A stretch of DNA of 64,000 bases from Gymnothorax reevesii (Eukaryota > Chordata > Actinopteri > Anguilliformes > Muraenidae). Within the stretch, counting starts at the first letter, position 1, and every line of letters begins with the position of its first letter. Below are positions 53,846 to 64,000 of the stretch, one piece after another. The position numbers and the translations under genes were made by a program. The stretch spans positions 17,988,667 to 18,052,666 of the forward strand of contig CM056587.1 in NCBI GenBank assembly GCA_029721435.1, read 5' to 3'. The notes below the pieces were generated by a model. It ran no database searches. It saw only the letters and a program-made list of their open reading frames with translations, and was not told where the DNA came from.

Positions 53846-56403
53846 TTCTTTGGATTTCTAATTCCGGACCTTTTGCCTGACATTCTTGGCCCAACAGAAC
53901 TCTGACGGGGCTCAATTTCGATCAGGAACACTTTTGCCAAAATTCTATTGGCAAAAGGCAATACATTTATCTCTGGTAGCTTGGCTCTGTTCTAAAAGCA
54001 CAGCCACCATTCACCCAAGCATGCGAACACAAAGCAGAGAGGGCAGCTGCCAAACCTCCACAACAACCTTTGGCCAAAACACTTCTAATTAGAGTATGCA
54101 GCTGACATGGTGACTGTCCCTCAGCAGTTACAAGAAACCTTGTGACTGGAGAGCGCAAGGTCACTGTAACTTTACACCAGAGGCTGTGTTCCCATAACCT
54201 TGCTGGACTCTCCACAAGTAAAAAAAAAATTGAATTAAAAAAAACAGGATTGTACTGGGTATACCACAAGTCAAACATTTTTGTACACTTTAGTTTTATT
54301 GTTGCTCATGTTTGTCGTGATGTACAAGCAGGGGACATATCCTACGGGGACATATCGTATGATACGAGTATACCGTATCATCACAAGAAGTTACAGTGAC
54401 TTCATCATTTGTTAATGATGAGCAACAAGAATTCATGATACATGCTACATTTATTCATGCATTCAATCATCATGAGTTCTGCATTAGTTCAGCATTACTT
54501 AAGTATATGATTTGTTCCCTTATTGTAAAGTGTGGTAGAGTTTTAACTTATTAAAATAAACTTTAATGGCAAATTTGTGGGACATAAATAGTGAGAAATC
54601 AAAAGGAATATTTCATCTCACTAGCCACAATTCATCAATAAACAGATTAACCAGCGAGGCCAGTAAAATCAAGTTAATCTGGGACATACGGGACTGAATG
54701 GTCAAGAAAAGCAACCTGCAAGTGGAGCAGATCCGTGGGTACTCTGTTCAGAATTGCTAAGAGTATTACTCCAGTTGAGTAACAACACCAGAAATGTAAG
54801 TTTGTCTGTCTGGCGCAAAAAGATCGTTTGTACTTTCGACATTGCGGTGTTGTGACCAAGCCTTTCTCAGCCAGGAAAAACCATAAAGCGCTGCCTGCAG
54901 CCACGTGTTTTTCAAAATATTATTTTTGACACTCGCAATTTCAGTTTTACTGTGGTTTTACAACTTCTGACTATCAGGTCTTTTTCACCATCTCTAGCTG
55001 ATTTTCCACTCCATTATACTCTCCTGATGCTTTGTTGTAGTGAGCGCCCTTGCATGTGCAGTGAAGTCACTTCAAAACCTCTCTTGCTTCGTTGAAAATC
55101 CCCCCCAGACAGAAATCATTCACAGCGTTCATCACTGTAAAAATTAATCCTGTCCCCCTTTTTCAGGAAGTTGTAGACCAATGGCTGTCCATATCAGTGA
55201 AAAGGTGGTGATATGCCCTATAAATTTGCATGAGGGCCGATAGGCCTTCCAAATTGCTACTGTATAATGTGAGCTCCTACATTCACACTTAAAACAAGGG
55301 TCATCATAAATGAAATTTACAACATGCAGCTATTGTCTCTGATAAAGTAGTTTCAGTGATGTTCAACTTATCGCTTGCTTGTTTTACAGATTAAATGCTA
55401 TAATGGGTTTTGATTGCTGGACCTTTACCGATGTAAGAATTTCGAGCCTCATTCAGGAACTATTCTTAAGATCAAATTTCTCCTTGAAACCCTCAGTTTA
55501 TGGCACTAATCACAAAGAATCTGATATAGACCATTGTTTTCTTGTTTAGGATTAGTTCTTCTGTAAGAACAGAATCTATGCACACTCAAGAGCACAGCTT
55601 ATTTGAGCCAAACAATTTGGGACCAAGAAGCACAGTTGTGTAGTGTTTCTACCTTATTTTATTCTTTTCTTCTTCTTCTTTGGACAAGTTCACCTGATTA
55701 GGGAGTCTATGGCAGCCCTTGGAGCCACATAGCAAAAGGTTATTGAGAAGCACAGCACCTTAGGCCATACTTCTATCCATCCATGCAAACCATTCAGAAT
55801 AAAAAAATCCTCTAAACTTATTGGATGCTGTACTGGAGAAAATTAAATGAGAACTTTTTCAGCATCGTCAGAGAAGAATGGGACACCAATCTGGAGGTCA
55901 CAAGCACCAACCAAACATATGGTGATGTACATTGCAACTTTTGAATGGTTGAGAAACTCAGATGAATAAAGCATCCTATCAGAGTAATCACAAGACAAGA
56001 CCTGGCACATGAGTGCACTGGCTAAGCTCAATCACACCAACTAGAAGACTAAGAAAGTACATTTCCCAGGATGTTTTATGTAGGCTGTGTATAATTATGT
56101 ATAATTAAATAAAATCGAAATGATCATTTGAGTGTCGTTTAAATTCAATAAAAACAGTCTTTACTAGTAGGTACCGATACTTAGCAAACCAGTTTGCAAC
56201 AAAAATGTTAAATACAATTCCCATCATGCTGTAATCATCATCTGGGGCAAAGCTAAATTCCAGTCACAAAAAAAATCCAAAACATTCTCTCGCAATTTTA
56301 TAAACACATTTAATAAGTTCCACCGTTCAGCCAACCTAGCAGGGCGAATCTGCATTTCACAATAACAACTAGCTGCTCTGTACCATCTGAAAGAGATTAT
56401 TAC
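53846..56403. other. no gene recognised
   Basis: Near 54330-54390 there is a doubled GGGGACATATC and a palindrome-like CGTATGATACG...CGTATCAT; likely remnants of a small element. No exon identified. Confidence 0.45.
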
Positions 56404-56475
56404 GCCGCCCACCCGAAGGGTGAGGGCAAAGGGTATTGTTTTTGATTCGGTTTGTTTGTGCGTTTGTTTATGCGT

Positions 56476-56509
56476 TTGTTTCTGTGTTTGTTTGTTTGTT
56501 TGTTTGTTA
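56476..56509. repeat. (GTTT)n repeat
   Basis: Seven to eight GTTT units, some with GCGTTT or CTGTGT variants. Part of the putative element end. Confidence 0.9.
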
Positions 56510-58466
56510 ACACTCTAGCGGCAAAACTAATGCCCAGACTCACCCCAAATTCGATATAGGGATTGCCACTGACCCAGACTAGATCCCTATTGAATTTCGT
56601 ACAAGTAAGTGAAAGTGTGTTCGAGGGGCGGGGTTTGTTGTGCCAGGCAACACTTGTTTTGGTTAAAGTGGGTCAAGACAAGGAAGAACAGAGGATAGCA
56701 AAGACAGCACTTTTGGCGCATTCAGTCACGCTAGCATAGCATCGCTGCAAGTAATCTATGGTCTGGCCATTCATAATGAAGGTGATTTGGTAACTACTAC
56801 TGCTGTTGCGTTCGTCAACAGGAATGTCATGACTATTGCTAGCACCTGCCTTGTCTCTCGCATAGTGCTTAAGGTCATGAATCACAGCACGTGGTCCGAC
56901 TTAAGGGCAGCTCCAGCGACCGTTCCCAAATGTTAAGTAGTGATATAACCAAGTAAAATAGTTATACACCTACTCTCAACACCTAGGGCGGCATGCTGCT
57001 GGTTAGTACTTTTAACTAGGGTACATTCTGCAGAAGTGAAAAGCTTTTTAGTAGATTTACAAGTAACCTCCAGACTTTATCATAATTTTAGAGTCTTAAA
57101 GTGAGTGAAAGGTCTGTCAGTCTTTATAAAACTATCCTAAATATTGGCGTTTTTGCGTGGTCTGCCGGCAGCCCATATTAGGTATTGCCCAACAATATTA
57201 CTGCAGGGTATTGGTCCCATTTTTATGATTATTGTGTTATGAAATATGGAATATATTTACACCTGGAATATTATAATTCAGTATGGCCTTCAATCATTTG
57301 CATTTTACATGCTGCATGTCCTTTAACGCGTTGACCCAAAAACTGAGCGTCTTTCACTTATGTATAAAACCGATCATAGATGCAATGCACACCTGCAGGT
57401 TCTCACTCTGTTCTAAGAGGACAGTACCTTGAAGAGGAATGAATGGTAACCGGCCATAAACACAGCAGATTGCGATAAACATTACGGCCCATCATCATCA
57501 TCACTCGCTGAGACAGTAACACAGGCGGATTGTCTCCAGTTCTAGAGCCATGGAATGAAACTCACTCTCAGACTGCAGCTCCCACACGATTGAAAACACT
57601 GAATCAAATTAAACAGTAATTGCTCAAAGGGACGTATCCCAAACTGAACAGCTTAATGGTCCGTCAGTTATAAATTACATTGCAGTCATAAAACAGAGGC
57701 TACTCATCTGATCAATACCATCCATTGCAGAGTGAGTCAGAATATTTATTTGCCGGTGGAATTAATGGAGCACTATAAGGTGGGATTGGGAGCGTGCGTC
57801 CTCAGTCATCATACTCCTGTATAAATAAAGGTTATCAAATTTAATACACTGCAAAAGCCAAAGTATTTTAATCTTGAATTCAGAAGTAGAGACATGCTTC
57901 TATTGCATTAACAAAAGACAAAAAAAAGAAATTCTACCGCTAATTTAAAGTAATTTTGACTAATTTCCAGATTTTTCCATGGGGTTATTCAGTTCATCTC
58001 ACCCCATAGACAAATCTAGACATGATGCAAAATGACTTCAAAATCAGAGGCAGAGTTTCCTTCTCTGAGAAAAACAAGAAACGCCCACGTTTGAACACCC
58101 GCGGCCTGACTTATGCAGTGTCCCAGAACAATTACACAATAACCAAAGTAGAATTCCACAGAACATACATTTACAAATACAAAAATGCCCAAAGTCCCAC
58201 AAAAATTTTGGAAAATTCAAATTTTTTTCACTAATCCAGAGCCCCGCATATATATGATCGTTCCCCCTGGTATAAATCCCCTAGCTCAAAAGCTTCATCA
58301 AAATCAGTCCACGACAAAGTTTTAATCAAAAACGCCAAAAATGCCATTTTTTCCCCAAAAAATGGTCCGATCTGAAAAAGTCTTTCCTGGCCTGGATTCC
58401 CTACATTACCGGGAATGTTCTAGCATGGGTAACTAGTTTATTGATGCTGACTTTAGAGGTGCACAC

Positions 58467-58497
<31 letters not shown>
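58467..58497. repeat. (CAGA)n repeat
   Basis: Seven CAGA units near the other end of the putative element. Confidence 0.9.
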
Positions 58498-58500
<3 letters not shown>

Positions 58501-58543
58501 AACCGATGACAATACCCTTTGGTCTGAAGTCGGACCGAGGGTA

Positions 58544-58855
58544 AAAAGGTAATAGAAATGTGTCCACGCTTAAATACAAGATTAATATGCTTTGTAAGAT
58601 TTTGTTTTTGCAGAGCAGTTTGAAAATTCAATGACTGTTGCGTCTGCTGGTCTTCATACGGAGTTTTTCTCTGAGGGGAGCAAAGGGCTCCTCACCCCCC
58701 CAGTCACTCAACAGATGAGATGTGTCAGTCAGCGATGAGCCCATTTCCTCTCGGCAGAATAGAATCCAGCTCTTCGACAGAAGCACTGACAGGAGTCAGA
58801 GGCAGCGAGTCAGGGAGCGTGTTTGTACAGGAGAACCCCAATATGCTGCCCCACC
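58544..58855. other. no gene recognised
   Basis: Short spacer; minus-strand frames here are partly the adjoining AC repeat. Confidence 0.45.
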
Positions 58856-58856
58856 C

Positions 58857-58933
58857 CCAAACACACACACACACACACACACACATACACACATACACAC
58901 ATACATACACATACATACACATACACACACATG
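58857..58933. repeat. (AC)n microsatellite with ACAT interruptions
   Basis: Pure AC at 58860-58885, then ACATACAC-type units. Source of the spurious His-Thr frames. Confidence 0.95.
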
Positions 58934-59998
58934 CAACTACCATTCTGTCTGTCTTCTCCCAATCAAAAGTTTCTGATTCACTTACTCTCACTGCCACTCA
59001 AACAGCAAGCTCCAACATAACAACTTTTTAAGGTAAACAACTCAAAGCAAAATATCTGATCTCCAGAAAAAAATAAATAATTAAATTGATCGCAACAGTG
59101 AGGAAGAGACTTTGCTGACTGTGATGACTGATTATTTCTCAACGCTTTCTAATACTATGGGCAGGACCGGGGTTTTGTTATGTTATGAATCACAGGAAAG
59201 GACACAAGACTGTACATTTTCATCTACAGAACATCTTCCAGAAATGCCGCACAGCTTTGATTAATGGGTGCGCTATGCGCAAAGTCTGATGTAATGAAAG
59301 CTGGAAAAATAAATGAGAGAGCTGCCTGCATTTCTTTAAGAGGGAGATAAAACAACTTTATTTCCCACATAAGAGGATCGCGGAATGTTTTTCTGCCCCA
59401 GAGCGCAAAGCCATCCTGCGAAACTAACTTTATCGAGAGTTTGAGTGATGATGCACCGTGTCTGGTGTTTTGCCTCCAGACACATAGAAGAAGAACAATA
59501 GCTACTTATCCCAATCCACTCAGTGCTAATGCTAGGCTAATCAATGGGTTGTTAGAGCTGAGGCTGTTTTGTGTGCGATAGGCTTCAATTCAAACATTTT
59601 CATTTCATCTTTTACTGAAGACAAACACTGGAGCAGCACAAAAAAGAAAGAAAACAAGGAAAGAAAAAGCACAATCATACCACTCCAGCTGTGACTGATT
59701 CCAGCCATAACCCAAAGAGGCATTATGAGAATATGCAGGATGACATTTTACCAATATCGTTACACACTGGTTCAATCACTGAGTCAGAATCACTTGAGCA
59801 GTTCCTTCCACTCTGAGAGTTTCAATTGAAACAACAGTACAGTCTGTCGCTCAGTAAACACACAGACGGGTGGAGGACGTGACATGTAAACACGGAAAAG
59901 CCGCTTCAGCGCACGATAGCCTCGCAAAGGGAAATTGAAAATCAGTCCAATTTGCGCTCTGGTCCGTTATGCGGGAGTCTACCCAGACGTGCTCTTAC
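58934..59998. other. no gene recognised
   Basis: AT-rich; nothing identified. Confidence 0.45.
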
Positions 59999-60043
59999 CT
60001 GCCTCCCCATCGCTGCTGCGGGTCAATCCTGGGGCCCCAGGGA
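59999..60043 (-). other. possible 45-nt exon (microexon-like)
   Basis: On the minus strand a long pyrimidine tract (CTCTCTGCTCTTCTCTGCTC and on to TCTGCCCAACAG) ends at 60044 and is followed by 45 bases and then GGCAG|GTAAGAGC, an ideal donor (intron from 59998 downward). The length is 15 codons, so it would not shift a frame. Two of three frames are open; one reads PGAPGLTRSSDGEA and another PWGPRIDPQQRWGG. Neither is recognised. This is the best splice-site pair seen in the window, but no other exon of the same gene is visible. Confidence 0.3.
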
Positions 60044-62442
60044 CTGTTGGGCAGAGAGGAGCAGAGAAGAGCAGAGAGGCACAGGGAGGGAGTCAGTGAA
60101 GCCACAGCCGAGTCAGTATCACAGCTGAACGAGTGTCAGGCTCCTCACAGTCTGAAACCCTCTACAGGAGGCTAGAGGGGCGAGGTGTACACTGATCACA
60201 CCCCTTTATCAGATTCGGTGTGCGCTCAAACTCTAACTCAGCCTAGCACTCTCTCTCCCTAACGTATTCACACACTCATATACAGTATACATACACACAC
60301 AGTCTCTCTCTTCAAAGTACTCAGACATTCACAGTCACTCTCTACAAATTACTCATGTGCTCATGCGTGTACACACAGCCTCTTACTACAGATTAATCAT
60401 ACCCTCATATGTATACACAGACTCTCTTCAACTACTGATGCACTCATATCCTCTGTGCCTTTCTCAGACATGCCTGCAGAAGGGACAGGCGGCAGAATCC
60501 TCCCCGCTGAACGCACGACCGCTCTCCACCTGCTCCGGTTTACCTTGCTTGATGAGCAATCAAACAATTGACTCGCTCAATTACGAATATTTGCACAATG
60601 GCAGGCCAATTCATATTCAGCAGGCTAGCTTAAAGCATAACATACCTTGTCAGAATGTGGTCCGTCGCACGTTTTCTTGAGTTTGACTCGATTTTGCTGT
60701 TCACGTGCGTTTGTGTCTCTTTTCGCAGAACATCTTGTGCTAATCGTATTTTATTATTAGCGTCTTCGCTCTTCTGGCACTTATATTATTCTCACGGTTT
60801 ATTTTGTAAATACTATTATTATTTTTATTATAAAGGGAGTCTAAGTGGGGAGCGTTCGGTGAGAAATTCAGAGTGCCTGTGCGACGCAGCCTACAAGCGT
60901 ATTAATTCCCATCCTTGTTACAGGTCACAAAGCTGGTGGTTTGAATCTGAGGTCTCGGACTCAGCAGTCTTTCTTGCGCGTCTCTCCCTCTTTCACTCAC
61001 TTTATTCTTCCTGTCTTGATGCAGCACTATCTGCCAGAAGCTCAGAAAGCCGTAAAACATATCTTTTTTTTTTTTTAACTACAAAATGTTATTGTACTCT
61101 TCAGCAGTATTAAGCTAGCCCTCACAGTTTCCTCAGGAGCCGCATTTTTCTAGTAATGTAATACCATTATTGTTCTTTGTATGTTAAGATTGTGAAGCAT
61201 TTTGGCATAAAATGTGAATTATTTCAAAGATTCTGACATTGTAGGCTAGTCATTTCTTTGTCGTTATAATTATACTCATCATTAGAGGCCAAACATTGGT
61301 CTTGATTGTTCAGTGAATAATTTATTTGATTGTTAATTAGGCACGGAACACAGATGCAGGTTGAGAGCAACCCCGGGCTACGGGGTCATGTTACTACTTA
61401 CCCTGGGAGCACATCTGCTGCCTGTCTTTCCTTCAAGAACACACACACACACACACACAAATAAGAGCCTAATACACAGACACATAAACAAACACACAAA
61501 GAGTCAAAGGAGCGCTGGTGCCACTGAGCCTGAATTCAGGGCCAGATAGTGACAGAAGCTGTTGTTCTTGGAGACTAGGAAACAGGATATACTAGAACAG
61601 ATTTGAGAACATTGAATGGTGATTATGGAGTGCACGATTGGCTTAGGTCCAAAACCTAGGCAACATAAGGCAAATCTGTACCGCAACCATGAGTAGAATG
61701 AGCCAAATAAAAACTACAGACACGCCGCCCTGGACACCAACTGCCTATGGCGGACTGACTTACATTCCTGCAGAAAATAATTATATCTACTGTGCACTCT
61801 GTAATTATTTGGATGGTGACGCTTTGTATCACTGCTTGGCTGTGTACTCCAGCACGTTGGACTCAGTAATAAATTTAAGGTTAGCACGCATACTGTCAGC
61901 TTTCATTTACAGGCATTTACATCCATTTGGTGTCAACCACACTACAAATCGAAGCCCTTTTTACACAGTTTCACTGACCAAATCCTGTACTTAAGTGAAG
62001 CCCAGAAAATTCATGGGAAAATGATTTTATATTACAAAACAAAGGCAACATGTCAATCTCCAGATAGTGTGCATGAAGAGGCAAGTTTTTTGAGTACATA
62101 AGACCCCAAAGGAGCAGCAAAATCAAATAAAAACATTGGCACTGGCCATTTAACAATAAAAAGTATTTGTTTTACATTGGTTGAGTCTTGGAGGCATCTG
62201 CTATATAGGCTGGCAGCGGTGTTAGCCATTTTGGGGTCAGTGCTTGGGTCAGTTTCTTTTCTCAGCCTTACATGTGCCAAACTGAATGTGATTTTGCACA
62301 CTCTATCTGTGCGTCTAAGAGAAACTTTTTCCTTAAGATTATTTTAAGATTAAGATTTTAAGATTAATAAAGAAAAAGGATAAGAAATAGAGGAATCGTT
62401 GATGTACCAGCCATGATTGTTTCCAGTCTCACAGTGAAAGAT
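60044..62442. other. no gene recognised
   Basis: 60180-60480 is a CA/CT-rich low-complexity stretch. A short (AC)n lies at 61438-61459 and a T-run at 61065-61078. The open frames at 60655-61113 and 61689-61994 show no family features. GGTGGTTTGAATCTGA near 60930 is faintly tRNA-like but has no cloverleaf. Confidence 0.45.
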
Positions 62443-62663
62443 TTAACCCTTTAACTGTCTGCTCACTGTTTTAGTACCGCGCATTTTGAGTCACTGTATC
62501 TAACTGAAAGATGTGTTTAAGATAGTATCTTTTTTCAGCACAATATGCCTCAACTAAGCAGTAGAGAGGGCTCATACAGGTTAAGTTCAACACATCTATC
62601 TTTTAGATACAATAACTCAAAATGTGCTTCGCAAAAAAGTTGAGCAGGCCAATACAGGGTTTA
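62443..62663. mobile_element. TTAA-flanked palindromic MITE, copy 2
   Basis: Starts TTAACCCTTTAACTGTCTGC. The complement of the end reads TAAACCCTGTATTGGCCTGC. Internal GCGCATTTTGAGTCACTGTA pairs with the complement of TACAATAACTCAAAATGTGC. It shares AAAGATGTGTT and the paired ends with copy 1 at 35311-35527. Confidence 0.65.
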
Positions 62664-64000
62664 GACAAGCCCAAGGCAAAATTCAACTCTTAATGCAGAT
62701 TCTCCACTCGATGCTCAAATATGTCCAGATTAAGATTCATCAGATTCTATTTGAGAATAAAGTAATTGTGGGAGGGCACTCATGGTATCCACCAAATACA
62801 GAGTCGACTTACAGAGAGACAAAATATTTTTTGCCTCAGGCATGCACAATAAGATTGCAGTATATTGGCACTAGCCGATAATTGGTTACAGCACACTTGA
62901 TAGCATTGTCCATAAAACCACAGCCAATTCAGCAAGGAAACGCTTGTGCCAGAAGTTATTGTAAAATCCTATTTACTCTTGAGAAGGTACTTCACTACTA
63001 GGCAGCGGTCTTGTGGGCAAAGTCATTAGCAATAGACATACCCTGAGCCAACCACAGTGCACATTGATCAGAGTTCATACTGAAGCAAATTCATTAATTA
63101 TGTTTATCTCAATACAAATTTCAGACAAAATAGAGTATTTACAGGAATGATATAAATAATGGAACTGTGTTTGCACAGAGAAAGTCTCTCGGACTAATGG
63201 GGGAGGCCATCATGTTCCATCTAAATTATTCCCAATGCCTGACTCCGGAAGATCTGCTTATGATATGCAAAATATTCAAATTATTCATTTCACCTCTGAA
63301 AACTGTACTAATTCAATTTTGTTGACTTAATTTTCAATACCTTCTGTCACAGAACACAAATACATTTCCACCTGGAATTGCTGTAGAAGTGTACTACAGC
63401 CCCATGCATTCTTTGTTCCTGCCAATTAACTTAAAATTAAAAATGTACTTTGAATATATTTTGTCCTTGTTAGTCTTATTTTCAGTGTGGTATGGTTTAA
63501 TTAATCTGCTGTGGCTCAGTCAACAGTGGAGTAATTTAGCACCAACACATTTCCTGGGTATAGCATGAAAAACAAATGCAAAACTCCTCTGGAATACAAA
63601 TTCCACCTGTTGACTTAAGATTCAAATAACACCAAGGGAATTATGGGTATAACCGAACTGCATGACTTGCATGTGGGCCATCAGGACTCCAACAGAACTC
63701 AATCCCTTTCAGTTCACTGTCAATACTACTACTATTTTAAAAATAATTAATTTACTATATATAGCAATATAATATAGTAATATTCAGCAGTATACAGTAC
63801 TCAGCATACGTGTGCACATTCCATCAGATTTCTCAGAATAAGACCTACTGCCTTATAGATCTAATGCTTTCTAAGGGATCCTAAATAATAAAATACTTGC
63901 GCAAATCTGATAACTTGATTTTAAATTAGATTTGTCGATACCAAAAACAAAATCAGAACTTTTCTCACAAAATGTTTCAAGATCATGTGCAAAAGTAAGT
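62664..64000. other. no gene recognised
   Basis: AT-rich to the window end; nothing identified. Confidence 0.5.

Larger units (their letters stand above)
56404..58543. mobile_element. possible 2.1-kb element with related ends
   Basis: The left end GCCGCCCACCCGAAGGGTGA then GGGCAAAGGGTATTGTTTTTG is followed by a GTTT-repeat. The complement of the right end reads ACCCTCGGTCCGACTTCAGA then CCAAAGGGTATTGTCATCGG, followed by a GTCT-repeat. So the ends share CAAAGGGTATTGT plus a tetranucleotide array, in inverted orientation. No transposase was recognised inside. The minus-strand frame 56673-56885 (HYARDKAGASNSHDIPVDER) is unassigned. Two independent repeats sharing this end type is an alternative. 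Confidence 0.4.

Noticed and set aside
60900..60970. tRNA gene or tRNA-like SINE head
   Set aside because: Only a weak B-box-like phrase; no arms could be paired.

Overview
This window looks like vertebrate nuclear DNA, most likely from a ray-finned (teleost-type) fish. The evidence is the repeat content: several Tc1/mariner elements of types I recall from fish, L1- and L2-type LINE fragments, a tRNA-derived SINE, an LINE/SINE 3' tail ending in GGATGGATG, many palindromic MITEs, and long CA/GT, CT and TA microsatellites. There are no bacterial-type operons and no recognisable multi-exon host protein gene. Nearly all long open frames are shadows of low-complexity DNA or pieces of transposons. 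The window is probably a gene desert or the inside of very large introns.

Layout. 0-3 kb: an L1 3' half interrupted by an inverted L2 3' end, ending in a poly-A tail and a TA microsatellite. 3-8 kb: unremarkable AT-rich DNA with one eroded LINE C-terminal piece at 6.2 kb. 8-12 kb: CA, CT and AC repeats and the first copy of a hairpin element with a telomere-like loop (9.7 kb). 12-18 kb: two copies of one MITE, a 38-bp retro-insertion with perfect 15-bp target duplications (13.4 kb), a CpG-rich block next to a long polypurine tract (14.5-15.6 kb), a near-perfect palindrome (16.9 kb) and a possible exon (18.0 kb). 18-32 kb: two dead Tc1 remnants, a 643-bp inverted-repeat element, the second telomere-loop element, a SINE, and a 26-bp minisatellite with an internal 11-unit duplication. 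32-48 kb: mostly unannotated DNA with a decayed repetitive tract at 34 kb and five further MITE-like elements, one of them hAT-like with a target duplication. 48-54 kb: a dead full-length Tc1, then a second dead full-length Tc1 split by a younger Tc1. 54-64 kb: unannotated DNA, a possible 2.1-kb element with related ends, an AC repeat, a possible 45-nt minus-strand exon at 60.0 kb and a second copy of a TTAA-type MITE.

The only intact protein-coding gene I can defend is the Tc1-family transposase at 51672-52685 (minus strand). It has 337 codons, a full DD34E triad, and sits between perfect 30-bp terminal inverted repeats and TA duplications. The elements do not work together as a pathway; they record layered insertions. 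The nested cases give relative ages: L2 is younger than the L1 it sits in, and the intact Tc1 is younger than its decayed Tc1 host. I found no convincing new biological system. The most useful leads are the potentially active nested transposon, the telomere-loop hairpin family, the minisatellite, and the CpG block with its possible minus-strand splice donor. Family names come from recalled motifs, not from a database search.
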